Shown here in pieces: positions 26,437 through 36,005 of a stretch of 64,000 bases of DNA. The number at the start of each line of letters is the position of its first letter. The first letter of the stretch is position 1. This DNA is from Citricoccus zhacaiensis (lineage in GTDB: Bacteria > Actinomycetota > Actinomycetes > Actinomycetales > Micrococcaceae): the NCBI RefSeq assembly GCF_014645315.1, contig NZ_BMLQ01000008.1, positions 1 through 64,000 on the forward strand, given 5' to 3'. The translations under genes were made by a program, and so were the position numbers. The notes under the pieces were generated by a model. That model did no database searches. It was not told where the DNA came from and was given only the letters and a program-made list of their open reading frames with translations.

Positions 26437-27288
26437 ATGCTGCGCATCGCCGTTCCCAACAAGGGCGCCCTGTCCGAGGCCGCCCGAGACATGCTCCAGG
26501 AAGCCGGATACCTCCAGCGGAGGGACACCAAGGAACTGGTCATGATGGACCCGGAGAACCAGGTGGAGTTCTTCTACCTGCGGCCCCGTGACATCGCCGT
26601 CTACGTGGGACAGGGCACTCTGGACATCGGCCTGACCGGGCGCGACCTCTTCCAGGACGCCCAGGTCGGCGGGTCCGCGGAGGAGATCATGGCCCTGGGC
26701 TTCGGCAAGTCCACCTTCCGCTTCGCCGCCCCGGTCGGCCGGTTCTCCTCGCAGGCCGACCTTGAGGGCAAGCGCATCGCCACCAGCTATGACGGGCTGC
26801 TCGAGGACTACCTCGCCACCCAGTCCGTGAAGCCCGAGATGATCGTGCATCTCGACGGTGCCGTGGAGTCCTCGGTCAACCTGGGCGTCGCGGACGCCAT
26901 CGCGGATGTGGTGGAGACCGGCAGCACGCTCAAGGCCGCCGGCATGGAGACCTTCGGGGAACCCATCATGCAGTCCGAGGCCATCATCATCGGCCAGACC
27001 GGGCGCCGCCCCGAGGGGCTCGACGTGCTGCTGCGGCGCCTGCAGGGTGTCCTGGTGGCCCGTCGCTACGTCATGATCGACTACGACGTGAGCCGCGCGA
27101 ACCTGGATCGGGCCTCGGCCGTGACCCCCGGCCTGGAATCGCCGACCATCTCCCCATTGCAGGACGAGAACTGGGTCGCGGTCCGCTCCATGGTCAAGAA
27201 GGGGGACACCAACAAGGTGATGGATGAACTCTATGACCTCGGCGCCCGCGCCATCCTGGTCTCCGCCATCCATGCCATCCGCATCTGA
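26437..27288 (+). CDS. hisG: ATP phosphoribosyltransferase (long form)
   Basis: First, feedback-regulated step of histidine synthesis. At 283 residues it is the long form, with a C-terminal ACT-like regulatory domain binding histidine (residues about 210-283, ending with [16 protein letters not shown]), so no HisZ is needed. Catalytic part: [36 protein letters not shown], and the PRPP-binding region [17 protein letters not shown]. The ATG at 26437 starts at the conserved LRIAVPNKG; the frame is open back to 26362. Confidence 0.95.
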   Translation: MLRIAVPNKGALSEAARDMLQEAGYLQRRDTKELVMMDPENQVEFFYLRPRDIAVYVGQGTLDIGLTGRDLFQDAQVGGSAEEIMALGFGKSTFRFAAPVGRFSSQADLEGKRIATSYDGLLEDYLATQSVKPEMIVHLDGAVESSVNLGVADAIADVVETGSTLKAAGMETFGEPIMQSEAIIIGQTGRRPEGLDVLLRRLQGVLVARRYVMIDYDVSRANLDRASAVTPGLESPTISPLQDENWVAVRSMVKKGDTNKVMDELYDLGARAILVSAIHAIRI

Positions 27289-27313
27289 TCCTGAACCACC
27301 CGAGGAAGTGCCC

Positions 27314-28084
27314 ATGCCCGTTGCCGTACGCGTGATCCCCTGCCTGGACGTCGATGCCGGCCGGGTCGTCAAGGGCGTCAACTTCGCGGCCCTCCGCGAC
27401 GCCGGCGATCCGGTCGAGCTGGCCCGGCGCTACAACGAGGCCGGCGCCGACGAACTGACCTTTCTGGATGTCACCGCCTCCACCGCCGACCGGGCGACGA
27501 CCTACGAGGTGGTCTCGCACACCGCCGAGGAGGTCTTCATCCCCTTGACCGTCGGCGGTGGCGTGCGCACCGTGGACGACGTGGACCGACTGCTGAGGTC
27601 CGGCGCGGACAAGGCGTCGATCAACACCGCTGCCGTGGCCCGGCCGGAGGTCATCAACGAGATCACCCAGCGTTTCGGGTCCCAGGTCCTCACCCTGTCC
27701 CTCGACGCCCGCCGCACGGACGATCCGGCGGTGGGCTCGGGCTACGAGGTCACCACCCACGGCGGGCGCCAGGGCACCGGGATTGACGCCGTCGAGTGGT
27801 GCAGGGAGGCCTCCGAACGCGGTGTGGGGGAGATCCTGCTGAACTCCATCGACGCCGACGGCACGAAGGAGGGCTTCGACCTGGACATGATCCGCGCCGT
27901 GCGCGCCGTGACCTCCGTGCCCCTCATCGCCTCCGGCGGCGCCGGCGCGCCGGAGCACTTTCCCCCGGCCATCGAGGCCGGGGCGGACGCCGTGCTGGCC
28001 GCCTCGATCTTCCACTTCGGACCCGTGGACATGATCTCCCGGGTCAAGGCCGCCATCAGGGAGGCCGGCTATCCCGTCCGCTAA
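27314..28084 (+). CDS. hisF: imidazole glycerol phosphate synthase subunit HisF
   Basis: Cyclase subunit that joins PRFAR with ammonia from HisH to form imidazole glycerol phosphate and AICAR. A TIM barrel of 256 residues: [18 protein letters not shown] with the first catalytic Asp, [24 protein letters not shown] with the second Asp, and [17 protein letters not shown] lies before the ATG at 27314. HisH is not in this window. It follows hisG by 25 bases. Confidence 0.95.
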   Translation: MPVAVRVIPCLDVDAGRVVKGVNFAALRDAGDPVELARRYNEAGADELTFLDVTASTADRATTYEVVSHTAEEVFIPLTVGGGVRTVDDVDRLLRSGADKASINTAAVARPEVINEITQRFGSQVLTLSLDARRTDDPAVGSGYEVTTHGGRQGTGIDAVEWCREASERGVGEILLNSIDADGTKEGFDLDMIRAVRAVTSVPLIASGGAGAPEHFPPAIEAGADAVLAASIFHFGPVDMISRVKAAIREAGYPVR

Positions 28085-28097
28085 TCACCCCAGTCCC

Positions 28098-29000
28098 TTG
28101 CCCCCCTCCCCGGTCGAGCTGCAGCGCCTGACCCTCCTGGGGTGGCCGGCCATCGAGTCACAAGAGGTCAACGGCTGGTCCGTGCGCTTCTCGTCCGGCA
28201 TCACGCGGCGTGCCAATTCCGTGGTGTCCGCGATGATGCCGGCCTCCGTGGCGGAGATCGAGGCCGCCGTGGACGAGGTCGAGCGGCGAAGCGCCGAGCG
28301 CTGGCTGGCTCCGACCTTCCAGCAGTGGCTGCCGGCGTCGGGATCCTGGCTGGAAGGCTATGCGGACAGCCCTTCGGACTCTGCAGGCGTTCCCTCAGGA
28401 GGCGTCACCACCGCGGCACACGACGTGGAGTCCGAAGCGTTCTTCGAGGGCCAGCAACGCCTGGGTGACCTGTTGGCACGCCGCGGCTACGAGGCCGTCG
28501 CCCCCACGGACGTGCTGTGGATGGATCGGGGAGCTCTGCCGGCAGACACCGAGTGGGACCGGCGCATCCTCGTCAACGAGACCCTCAGCGACGAGTGGCT
28601 TGAGGCCTACGTGGGCCGGGACACGAGCAGCGGGCCGTCCGAGGACGACTCCGCCAGCCGGATGGTCCACCGCCGCCTGCTCGGGGGCGGCCGCAGCCGG
28701 TTCTACAGCTGCCTGGACGAGGATGGGAACATCGCGGGCGGGGCGAAGGTCTCCCTGGTCACCCCCGAGGGCTCCGCGAACACGTACGCGGGAATCTACG
28801 CGCTCTGGGTCCGCGCGGACCGGCGCGGGCGGGGCCTTTCGGCCCTCCTGCTGGACGCCATCTTCAACCACGTGGTCCGGCTGGACGTCTCGGGGTGCTG
28901 GCTGCAGGTGGAGGAGCGGTCCACGCGGGCGCGAGCCGTCTACCGGGCGGCCGGCTTCTCGACGGTGGCGCGGTACCGGTACCTCACCCACGCCCACTGA
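28098..29000 (+). CDS. GNAT family N-acetyltransferase
   Basis: A 300-residue protein with a C-terminal acetyltransferase domain: YAGIYALWVRADRRGRGLSALL carries the acetyl-CoA pyrophosphate loop (R-x2-G-x-G-like) and ARAVYRAAGFSTVARYRYL is the typical end. The N-terminal half (LGWPAIESQEVNGWSVRFSSG) resembles the first domain of double-GNAT proteins. Substrate unknown. A TTG start 13 bases after hisF suggests coupling to the his genes, although a role in histidine synthesis is not implied. Confidence 0.78.
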   Translation: MPPSPVELQRLTLLGWPAIESQEVNGWSVRFSSGITRRANSVVSAMMPASVAEIEAAVDEVERRSAERWLAPTFQQWLPASGSWLEGYADSPSDSAGVPSGGVTTAAHDVESEAFFEGQQRLGDLLARRGYEAVAPTDVLWMDRGALPADTEWDRRILVNETLSDEWLEAYVGRDTSSGPSEDDSASRMVHRRLLGGGRSRFYSCLDEDGNIAGGAKVSLVTPEGSANTYAGIYALWVRADRRGRGLSALLLDAIFNHVVRLDVSGCWLQVEERSTRARAVYRAAGFSTVARYRYLTHAH

Positions 29001-29014
29001 CGCAGACGACCAGA

Positions 29015-29710
29015 TCAGTCCAGCAGCACCAGGGCATGGTCGCGGCGGCCGAACGCGTGCAGCACGAGTTCCCCGGCCGGGCCGGAGACGGTCCGGGTCT
29101 CCTCCTCCTTGCCGGTCGGGCGCGCCACCAGGCGTTGGCCCGTACTGCGGGCCAGGACAACCCCCGTCGGCTCGGAACGGTACATCATGCGGACACGGCG
29201 GCCGAATTCTGTGAACAGGGCGTTGGCGTAGTCATCGGCGAGGTGCCGCGGGGCCCAGCGGTCCTGGGCGCGCCGGACATCCTCGGTGTGGACGAAGAAC
29301 TCGAGCAGGTTCGTGGCCTGGGCGGCGCGCCGGGCTGCCGTGGACCCCTGGATGGTCTTGGTGAGTCTCGAGGCCTGCGGGTTCTGGTGCAGTCGAGCCG
29401 GCGGCTGCGGCCCCGAAGCCACTCGGTCCACCAGCCGCTGGTAGTCGTGCGGCGAGGACGAGGCCGCGCCGAGTTCCATGGTCTTCCGTTCCAGGATGCG
29501 GGCCAGGGGGCGGAGCACCAGGCCGGCCACGAGCGGCGAACTCTCCCGTAGGACGATATGGGCCGCGAGGTGCTCTGTCTGCCATCCCTCGCACAGGGTC
29601 GGCCGGCCGGGACCGGCGGCCAGCAACGACTCGACGAGTGCATCCCGCGAGGCCGCGGTGAAGTCGCGTCCAGGTGTCTGGCCGGTGGTCCGGTCGGCGT
29701 GATTCCGCAT
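29015..29710 (-). CDS. TIGR03085 family metal-binding protein (DinB-like fold)
   Basis: A 231-residue protein of the mycothiol-dependent maleylpyruvate isomerase/DinB superfamily: [20 protein letters not shown] at the N-terminus, the metal-ligand His in [14 protein letters not shown], and [12 protein letters not shown] in the second half, matching the TIGR03085 pattern. Its activity is unknown. It is oriented against the his genes and separates hisF from hisI; its start lies 40 bases from the divergent hisI. Confidence 0.82.
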   Translation of the reverse strand: MRNHADRTTGQTPGRDFTAASRDALVESLLAAGPGRPTLCEGWQTEHLAAHIVLRESSPLVAGLVLRPLARILERKTMELGAASSSPHDYQRLVDRVASGPQPPARLHQNPQASRLTKTIQGSTAARRAAQATNLLEFFVHTEDVRRAQDRWAPRHLADDYANALFTEFGRRVRMMYRSEPTGVVLARSTGQRLVARPTGKEEETRTVSGPAGELVLHAFGRRDHALVLLD

Positions 29711-29735
29711 AACAGGGACAACGCTACACGGAGCC

Positions 29736-29741
29736 TAGACT
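29736..29741 (+). promoter_or_regulatory. -10 box of leaderless hisI transcript
   Basis: TAGACT ends 8 bases before the hisI ATG, so hisI-trpE is probably transcribed from its own leaderless promoter. Confidence 0.55.
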
Positions 29742-29749
29742 GGATCACC

Positions 29750-30202
29750 ATGGACAACACCGCCTCCGCCGAAGTGGCACTCGACCCGGCGATCGCACAG
29801 CGGCTCAAGAAGACGCCCGACGGACTCGTCGCCGCCATCGCCCAGCAGCACGACACCGGCGAGGTGTTGATGCTGGGCTGGATGGACGAGGAGGCCCTGC
29901 GGCGGACCCTGGCCTCCGGCCGGGCCACCTACTATTCGCGCTCACGGCGGGAGTACTGGCGCAAGGGGGACACCTCCGGCCACATCCAGGAGGTCCGGTC
30001 CGTGGCCCTCGACTGCGACGGCGACGCGCTGCTGGTGCAGGTCGACCAGACCGGCGCCGCCTGCCACACGGGCACCCGCACGTGCTTCGACGGACGCCAG
30101 CTGCCGCTCTCCGGCCCTGACCGTCCTGCCCGTACTGACCGTCCTGCTCGTGCTGACGAGCCTGCAACACCCACAGCGAAGGAGACCACCACGGATGCGT
30201 GA
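29750..30202 (+). CDS. hisI: phosphoribosyl-AMP cyclohydrolase
   Basis: Third step of histidine synthesis, opening the adenine ring. The 150-residue protein shows [37 protein letters not shown], and zinc cysteines in [10 protein letters not shown] and [14 protein letters not shown]. After the domain come about 25 Arg/Pro/Asp/Ala-rich residues with RPA-type repeats. The 3' end overlaps trpE by 8 bases, linking histidine and tryptophan synthesis as in Mycobacterium. Confidence 0.94.
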   Translation: MDNTASAEVALDPAIAQRLKKTPDGLVAAIAQQHDTGEVLMLGWMDEEALRRTLASGRATYYSRSRREYWRKGDTSGHIQEVRSVALDCDGDALLVQVDQTGAACHTGTRTCFDGRQLPLSGPDRPARTDRPARADEPATPTAKETTTDA

Positions 30203-31865
30203 GCTCGGCACCATCACTCCCTCCGCGGAGGACTTCGAGAATCTCGCCGGCCAGCACCGGGTCATCCCGGTCACCCTGACAGTGCTGGCGGACGGCCTGA
30301 CTCCGGTCGGCATCTACCGCCGTCTCGCCGCGGACGAGCCCGGCACCTTTCTGATGGAGTCAGCGGCGCAGGGCGGCGTCTGGTCCCGCTACTCCTTCAT
30401 CGGGGCGGGCAGCGCTGCAACGCTGACCACGCGCCGGCAGGGAGGGGACGCCGTGGCCCACTGGCTGGGCGAGCCCCCGGCCGGACTGCCCACCGAGGGT
30501 GACCCGATCGAGGTGCTCCGGGCGACCCTGGACCTGTTGTCCACCGACGTGCGCGATGGTTTGGGCAAGGACCTGCCCAACCTGGTCTCCGGGATGGCCG
30601 GTTTCCTCGGCTGGCCCACGGTGCGCCGCTGGGAGAAGCTGCCGAGCCCGCCGCCCGACGACCTCGGGCTGCCGGAGATGGCCATGAACCTCATCACGGA
30701 CCTCGCCGTGCATGACACCGTGGACGGCACCGTCACCCTCGTGGCCAACGCCATCAACCACAACGGACTGGCCTCCGGCGCCCGCGAGGCGTGGGCGGAC
30801 GCCGTGGAGCGACTGCGCTCGATGGCGACCCGGCTCACCGGCCCCGCCATGCACGACGCCGCGGTGTCGGCAGGGGGAGTGCCGGCAGGGGGTGTGTCGG
30901 CAGGGAGCATGCCGGCTGGCGCGCCGGGCAGCGGTGACCCGGTGTCCGTTGCCCCGAGGGACTGGCTCAACCTCGACGTCTCGGCCCACGTCCACGACTC
31001 GTGGACGCACGAGGGCTTCCTGGACGCCGTCACCAAGGCCCAGCAGGCCATCGTGGACGGTGAGGTCTTCCAGATCGTCGTCTCGCGCCGCTTCTCCGCG
31101 GAAACCACGGCCAGCGGCCTGGACATCTACCGCGTCCTGCGCGCCATGAACCCCAGCCCGTACATGTACCTGTTCTCCTTCGAGAAGCCCGGGCCCGACG
31201 GCGGCCGGTACCAGATCGTCGGCTCCTCGCCGGAGGCGCTGGTCACCGTGAACGACGGTTCGGTGATCACCCACCCCATCGCCGGATCGCAGCCCCGCGG
31301 AGCGACCGTGGAGGACGACCACCTGCACGAGAAGCTGCTGGTCAACGACCAGAAGGAGCGGGCGGAGCACCTGATGCTCGTGGACCTCTCCCGGAACGAC
31401 CTGTCCAAGGTCTGCGTGCCCGGCAGCGTGTCCGTCACCCAGTTCATGGAGGTGGAGCGGTTCAGCCACATCATGCACCTGGTCTCCCACGTGGAGGGCC
31501 GCTTGGAGCCGGGGCAGAAGGCCCTGGACGTCCTGGCCGCGGCCTTCCCCGCGGGCACCCTGTCCGGGGCGCCGAAGCCGCGGGCGCTGCAGCTGCTGGA
31601 TGAATGGGAACCCCAGGAGCGAGGCCCCTACGGGGGTGTGGTTGGCTACTTCGACCTGGCCGGCAACATGGACATGGCCATCAACATCCGTGCCGCGACG
31701 CTCGTGGACGGGACCGCCTACGTGCAGGCGGGCGCCGGGATCGTGGCCGATTCAGTCCCGGAGACGGAGGCCGCCGAGACGGTGACCAAGTCGAGCGCCC
31801 CGATGCGGGCCGTCCTCGCGGCGGGCCTGCTGAGCACCCTGGACCCGGAGGAGGTGACGCCATGA
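30195..31865 (+). CDS. trpE: anthranilate synthase component I
   Basis: Makes anthranilate from chorismate with TrpG, which is not in this window. Of 556 residues, the N-terminal part has the tryptophan-feedback site motif FLMESA (LLES-like), and the chorismate-binding core has [32 protein letters not shown] and [26 protein letters not shown]-like [11 protein letters not shown] and [11 protein letters not shown]. The loop GSQPRG differs from the usual G-T/S-R-P-R-G. AAGGAG lies 10 bases before ATG 30195. The stop overlaps the next gene. Confidence 0.95.
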   Translation: MRELGTITPSAEDFENLAGQHRVIPVTLTVLADGLTPVGIYRRLAADEPGTFLMESAAQGGVWSRYSFIGAGSAATLTTRRQGGDAVAHWLGEPPAGLPTEGDPIEVLRATLDLLSTDVRDGLGKDLPNLVSGMAGFLGWPTVRRWEKLPSPPPDDLGLPEMAMNLITDLAVHDTVDGTVTLVANAINHNGLASGAREAWADAVERLRSMATRLTGPAMHDAAVSAGGVPAGGVSAGSMPAGAPGSGDPVSVAPRDWLNLDVSAHVHDSWTHEGFLDAVTKAQQAIVDGEVFQIVVSRRFSAETTASGLDIYRVLRAMNPSPYMYLFSFEKPGPDGGRYQIVGSSPEALVTVNDGSVITHPIAGSQPRGATVEDDHLHEKLLVNDQKERAEHLMLVDLSRNDLSKVCVPGSVSVTQFMEVERFSHIMHLVSHVEGRLEPGQKALDVLAAAFPAGTLSGAPKPRALQLLDEWEPQERGPYGGVVGYFDLAGNMDMAINIRAATLVDGTAYVQAGAGIVADSVPETEAAETVTKSSAPMRAVLAAGLLSTLDPEEVTP

Positions 31866-32476
31866 TGCTGAAGAGGCGCACCGCGGTCCTGTGGGCCATC
31901 GCCGCCGGCGCCATCATCCTCGGCACCGGAGCCCAGACCTGGATCGAGTCGACCCAGATCTCCGGGCTGCCGGGTGATTCGGTGACCACCACCGGGAACG
32001 AGGCGGCCGCCGTCGTGCCCGCCATGGCCCTGGTCGGGATGGCCGCCGGCATCGCACTGTCCATGGCCCGCCGGATCGGCCGGTGGATCACGTCGCTGCT
32101 CCTGCTCCTCGCGGGTGCGGCGACCGCCTGGTCCTCCCTCCAGGCCGCCCTGGACCCGGCCGGTGCAGCCCGCACCCAGGTCTCCGAGGCCAGTGGCACC
32201 ACCGCGGACGCGGGAGCTTACGCGGTCACCGCGTGGCCATGGCTGACCCTCGTCGGCGGCATCCTGCTGTTCCTCTGCGGTCTCGCCGTGATCCTGTTCG
32301 GCCGACGGTGGACCACCACCCGCCGCTATGAGGCCGCACCGGCCACCAGAACAGCCACCGGAGCCACCGGAGCCACTGCAGCCACCACGGCGGTGGCCCC
32401 GGACGCGGGGGACACGGAGGACCTGGACGAGATCGACGCCTGGGACGAGCTCAGCCGCGGCCAGGATCCCACCTGA
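31862..32476 (+). CDS. Trp biosynthesis-associated membrane protein
   Basis: A 204-residue membrane protein found in actinobacterial trp operons directly after trpE (Trp_oprn_chp family). Four hydrophobic segments are visible: AVLWAIAAGAIILGTGAQ, VVPAMALVGMAAGIALS, WITSLLLLLAGAATAW and WLTLVGGILLFLCGLAVILF. The C-terminal cytoplasmic tail is rich in Ala/Thr repeats (ATGATGATAAT). Its role is unknown; the ATGA overlap with trpE indicates coupled expression. Confidence 0.88.
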   Translation: MMLKRRTAVLWAIAAGAIILGTGAQTWIESTQISGLPGDSVTTTGNEAAAVVPAMALVGMAAGIALSMARRIGRWITSLLLLLAGAATAWSSLQAALDPAGAARTQVSEASGTTADAGAYAVTAWPWLTLVGGILLFLCGLAVILFGRRWTTTRRYEAAPATRTATGATGATAATTAVAPDAGDTEDLDEIDAWDELSRGQDPT

Positions 32477-32577
32477 TCGAGACGGGGCGAGACCTGCGGG
32501 TCCGGCACCGACTTCCGTGGCAGAATGAGGGACAGACCTGATCAGCTGGCGCACGCCTGGAACGCGGGCAGTGCTGG

Positions 32578-32605
32578 CCTGGATAGACCTGGATATACCT
32601 GGAAC
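32578..32605. repeat. three CCTGGATA-like motifs at 10-bp spacing
   Basis: CCTGGATA (32578), CCTGGATA (32588) and CCTGGAAC (32598) occur at exact 10-bp intervals, with another CCTGGAAC at 32556. They lie 15-60 bases before the next start codon, in the only sizeable gap between trpE and trpC, and could be an operator or an mRNA element. Confidence 0.6.
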
Positions 32606-32619
32606 GAAAGGGACGGTCC

Positions 32620-32892
32620 ATGACCACCTCGCACCGCACCACTGACGACGACCTCGTCCTGAACGACCCGACCCACGCCGAGCCCCTCGGCCACGGCAAC
32701 TCTCCGGCCGCGTGGACGTTGGTGCTGCTGATCCTCGCCGGGACCCTGTTGGCCGGCGTCGGCATGCTGGCCGACCTGCTCGTCCTGGTCATCGCCGGTG
32801 CCGTCGTCGTGGTGGCCGGACTCGTCGCCGGGTTCATCATGAGCAAGGCCGGCAAGGGCACCAAGGGTCACGCCAAGTCCGCCCGGCACTGA
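32620..32892 (+). CDS. HGxxPAAW family membrane protein (DUF6704)
   Basis: A 90-residue protein with the family-defining motif HGNSPAAW followed by two membrane segments, [19 protein letters not shown] and [19 protein letters not shown], and a Lys-rich end. Such proteins are found in Micrococcaceae and relatives between trpE and trpC; function unknown. GAAAGGGA precedes the ATG, and the stop overlaps the trpC ATG by one base. Confidence 0.85.
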   Translation: MTTSHRTTDDDLVLNDPTHAEPLGHGNSPAAWTLVLLILAGTLLAGVGMLADLLVLVIAGAVVVVAGLVAGFIMSKAGKGTKGHAKSARH

Positions 32893-33713
32893 TGGCCACC
32901 GTTCTCGACGAGATCATCGTCGGGGTCCGCGCCGACCTCGCCGAGCGCCGCCGTACGGTCTCCCTGGACGCCATCCGGACTCTCGCGGCCGAGGCCACGG
33001 ACCGTGCTCCCGCCCGGGACGCCTACGCCGCCCTCGGCGGAGGACGCCTCGATCCGCAGGGCATCCGCATCCTGTCTGAGGTCAAGCGGTCCAGCCCCTC
33101 CAAGGGGGCCTTGGCGGACATCGCCTCCCCGGCTGACCTGGCCCGGAGGTATGAGGCCGGTGGGGCGGCCGCCATCTCCGTGCTGACAGAGCAGCACCGC
33201 TTCGGCGGCTCACTCGCTGACCTAGACGCCGTCCGGGCGGCCGTGGACATTCCGGTGCTGCGCAAGGACTTCACGGTGGACGAGTACATGATCCACGAGG
33301 CCCGGGCCCACGGGGCGGACCTGGTCCTGCTCATCGTGGCCGCCCTGGACGAGGCGCAATTGGCGGAGTACCTGGCCGTCACCCACGCACTGGGGATGAA
33401 CGCCCTGGTCGAGGCCCACACGGTCGAGGAGATCGAGCGCGCCGTGGCCGTGGGAGCCAGGATCGTCGGTGTCAACGTCCGCAACCTCAAGACCCTGGAC
33501 GTGGATCCGCGGAACTATGCCACCCTCGCCCCGCACCTGCCCGAGGACGTGGTCCGGATCGCCGAATCCGGTGTCCAGGGGCCGGAGCAGGTGGCCGACT
33601 ACGCCCGCGACGGGGCTGACGCCGTCCTGGTCGGTGAGGCCCTCGTCAAGCACGGCGACCCGACGCAGGCCATCCGCGACTTCCGCGCCGCCTCGCTGGC
33701 CGTCCGCGGCTGA
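32892..33713 (+). CDS. trpC: indole-3-glycerol phosphate synthase
   Basis: Closes the indole ring in tryptophan synthesis. The 273-residue TIM barrel shows [17 protein letters not shown] at the start, then [69 protein letters not shown] and [12 protein letters not shown], covering the catalytic Lys and Glu. Overlaps the preceding stop by one base; 100 bases separate it from trpB, in which no terminator or attenuator is evident. Confidence 0.95.
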   Translation: MATVLDEIIVGVRADLAERRRTVSLDAIRTLAAEATDRAPARDAYAALGGGRLDPQGIRILSEVKRSSPSKGALADIASPADLARRYEAGGAAAISVLTEQHRFGGSLADLDAVRAAVDIPVLRKDFTVDEYMIHEARAHGADLVLLIVAALDEAQLAEYLAVTHALGMNALVEAHTVEEIERAVAVGARIVGVNVRNLKTLDVDPRNYATLAPHLPEDVVRIAESGVQGPEQVADYARDGADAVLVGEALVKHGDPTQAIRDFRAASLAVRG

Positions 33714-33813
33714 CCGGTCACGGCCCCGCAGTGCACGCGCAGAGCTTCCCGCTGAGATATCCCTGCCGTACCCCGAACCTCCTGAAGTATCCGAGCACAG
33801 ACTGGAACGTACG

Positions 33814-35124
33814 ATGATTGAGCACACCGGGAGCTACCAGCACCAGCCGGGGCCGTACTTCGGCCCATACGGCGGACGCTGGATGCCCGAATCCCTGATC
33901 GCCGCACTCGAGGAAGTCGATCGGACCTTCACCGAGGCCCGGAACGATCCGGAGTTCACGGCGGAATTGCAGGACCTGTTCACGAACTATGTGAACCGGC
34001 CGTCCCTGCTGACGGAGGTGCCCCGCTTCGCCCAGGATTCTCCGGGAGTCCGGATCTTCCTCAAGCGTGAGGATCTCAACCACACCGGGTCCCACAAGAT
34101 CAACAACGTGATCGGGCAGGCCCTGCTGGCCCGTCGGATGGGCAAGACCCGCCTCATCGCCGAGACCGGCGCGGGTCAGCACGGCGTGGCCACCGCCACG
34201 GCCGCGGCCCTGTTCGGCCTGGAGTGCACGGTCTACATGGGAGAGGTGGACACCCAGCGCCAGGCGCTCAACGTCGCCCGCATGGAGATGCTCGGGGCCA
34301 CCGTCATCCCCGTGACCACCGGCGCCCGCACGCTCAAGGACGCCATCAACGAGGCCCTGCGTGACTGGGTCGCCTCCGTGGACACCACCCACTACCTGCT
34401 GGGTACCGTCACCGGACCGGCGCCGTTCCCGGCCATGGTCCGGTTCTTCCATTCCGTCATCGGCGAGGAGGCCCGCGAGCAGATCCTCGCGCAGGCCGGG
34501 CGGCTGCCGGACGCCGTCTGTGCCTGCGTCGGCGGTGGTTCGAACGCCATGGGAATCTTCCACGCCTTCCTGGACGACTCCGGTGTGGAGCTCTACGGCC
34601 TGGAGGCCGGCGGCAAGGGGATCAGCACGGGGGAGCACGCCGCGTCGATCAACCTTGGCCGCACCGGTGTGCTCCACGGCGCCCGCACCTACCTGATGCA
34701 GGACGAGGACGGCCAGACCATCGATTCGCACTCGATCTCGGCCGGCCTCGACTACCCGGCCGTCGGCCCCGAGCACGCGTGGCTCAATGACACCGGCCGG
34801 GCCACCTACGAGCCCGTGGACGATGCCGAGTGCATGGCCGCCTTCCAGCGTTTGTGCCGCACCGAGGGCATCGTGCCGGCCATCGAGTCCGCCCACGCCC
34901 TGGCCGGTGCCCTGCGCCTGGCGCAGCGCTGGGCGGACGAAGGAGTCGTCAGTGCCGACACCGCCGCCGGCGAGGAGAAGATCATCGTCGTCAGCCTGTC
35001 CGGACGTGGTGACAAGGACGTGGCCACAGCGGCGAAGTACTTCGGCATGCTGCCGGACGCCGCGACCCCCGAGGGCGGCGACGCGGAGGCTGTGGCCGCA
35101 CGCCCCGAAGGAGCGCAGAACTGA
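33814..35124 (+). CDS. trpB: tryptophan synthase beta chain
   Basis: Joins indole with serine to make tryptophan, with PLP. The 436-residue protein has [14 protein letters not shown], the PLP lysine in [35 protein letters not shown] with the catalytic Glu, and the phosphate-binding [14 protein letters not shown], plus the C-terminal [15 protein letters not shown] 33814 is the first start at the family N-terminus; the frame is open upstream inside trpC. One-base overlap with trpA. Confidence 0.95.
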   Translation: MIEHTGSYQHQPGPYFGPYGGRWMPESLIAALEEVDRTFTEARNDPEFTAELQDLFTNYVNRPSLLTEVPRFAQDSPGVRIFLKREDLNHTGSHKINNVIGQALLARRMGKTRLIAETGAGQHGVATATAAALFGLECTVYMGEVDTQRQALNVARMEMLGATVIPVTTGARTLKDAINEALRDWVASVDTTHYLLGTVTGPAPFPAMVRFFHSVIGEEAREQILAQAGRLPDAVCACVGGGSNAMGIFHAFLDDSGVELYGLEAGGKGISTGEHAASINLGRTGVLHGARTYLMQDEDGQTIDSHSISAGLDYPAVGPEHAWLNDTGRATYEPVDDAECMAAFQRLCRTEGIVPAIESAHALAGALRLAQRWADEGVVSADTAAGEEKIIVVSLSGRGDKDVATAAKYFGMLPDAATPEGGDAEAVAARPEGAQN

Positions 35125-36005
35125 TGACCGAGCAGAACACCGGGCAGGAAACTGGACAGCAATCCGGACAGAACACTGAGCAGCAGGTGGAGACCCCGGC
35201 GATCCGCTCGCTGACCTCCGAGAGCATCGAGGCGGCGCGCGACGCCGGCCGCACCGCCTTCATCGGCTACCTCCCGGCTGGCTTCCCGACCGTCGAGGAC
35301 TCGATCGAGGCCGCCGTCGCCTTGGGCAACAACGGTGCCGACGTCATCGAGATCGGCATCCCCTACTCGGATCCGGTGATGGACGGGCCGGTCATCCAGG
35401 CTGCCACGAGCCAGGTGCTGGCCGATGGCTTCCGGATCGATGCGGTCTTCGACATCATCCGCGCTGTCACGCAGCGCACCGACGCCGCGGTGGTGGTCAT
35501 GACCTACTGGAACATCGTCGACCGGATGGGCGTGGAGACCTTCGCCCGCCGTCTGGCCGAGGCCGGGGGAGCCGGTATCGTCACCCCGGACCTGGTGCCG
35601 GAGGAGGCCGGAGCGTGGTTCGAGGCCTCCGATCGCTACGGCCTGGACCGGATCTTCCTCACCGCGCCGAGTTCCACGGACGAGCGCGTGGAGCTGATCA
35701 CCGAGTCCTCGCGCGGCTTCGTCTACGGCGTCTCCGTTATGGGCGTCACCGGAGCCCGGTCGGAGGTCTCCACGGCCGCCGAGAACGTCGTCGCCCGGGC
35801 GCACGCCGCCGGGGCGCCCCGGGTCGCAGTCGGCCTGGGCATCTCGAAGCCCGAGCACATCCGTGAGATCGGAGCGTATGCCGACGGTGCGATCGTGGGC
35901 ACCGCACTGGTGGCGGCCCTGCGGGACGGTGGCCCGGCCGCCGTCGGGACCCTGGCGGCAGAACTGGCCACGGGCGCCGTGAAGAACTCCCGAGGAGACG
36001 CCTGA
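35124..36005 (+). CDS. trpA: tryptophan synthase alpha chain
   Basis: Releases indole from indole-3-glycerol phosphate for TrpB. A 293-residue TIM barrel: AFIGYLPAGFPTVEDS, the catalytic Glu in DVIEIGIPYSDP and Asp in PVMDGPVIQAA, FIRP-like YGLDRIFLTAPSS, and VAVGLGISKPEHIREIG. The first 25 residues are a Gln/Thr/Gly/Asn repeat (GQ and NT units) not found in the family core. One-base overlaps at both ends join it to trpB and lgt. Confidence 0.95.
   Translation: MTEQNTGQETGQQSGQNTEQQVETPAIRSLTSESIEAARDAGRTAFIGYLPAGFPTVEDSIEAAVALGNNGADVIEIGIPYSDPVMDGPVIQAATSQVLADGFRIDAVFDIIRAVTQRTDAAVVVMTYWNIVDRMGVETFARRLAEAGGAGIVTPDLVPEEAGAWFEASDRYGLDRIFLTAPSSTDERVELITESSRGFVYGVSVMGVTGARSEVSTAAENVVARAHAAGAPRVAVGLGISKPEHIREIGAYADGAIVGTALVAALRDGGPAAVGTLAAELATGAVKNSRGDA

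Noticed and set aside
30960-33813. Tryptophan attenuator or leader peptide
   Set aside because: No run of Trp codons with alternative hairpins is seen before trpE or in the trpC-trpB gap.
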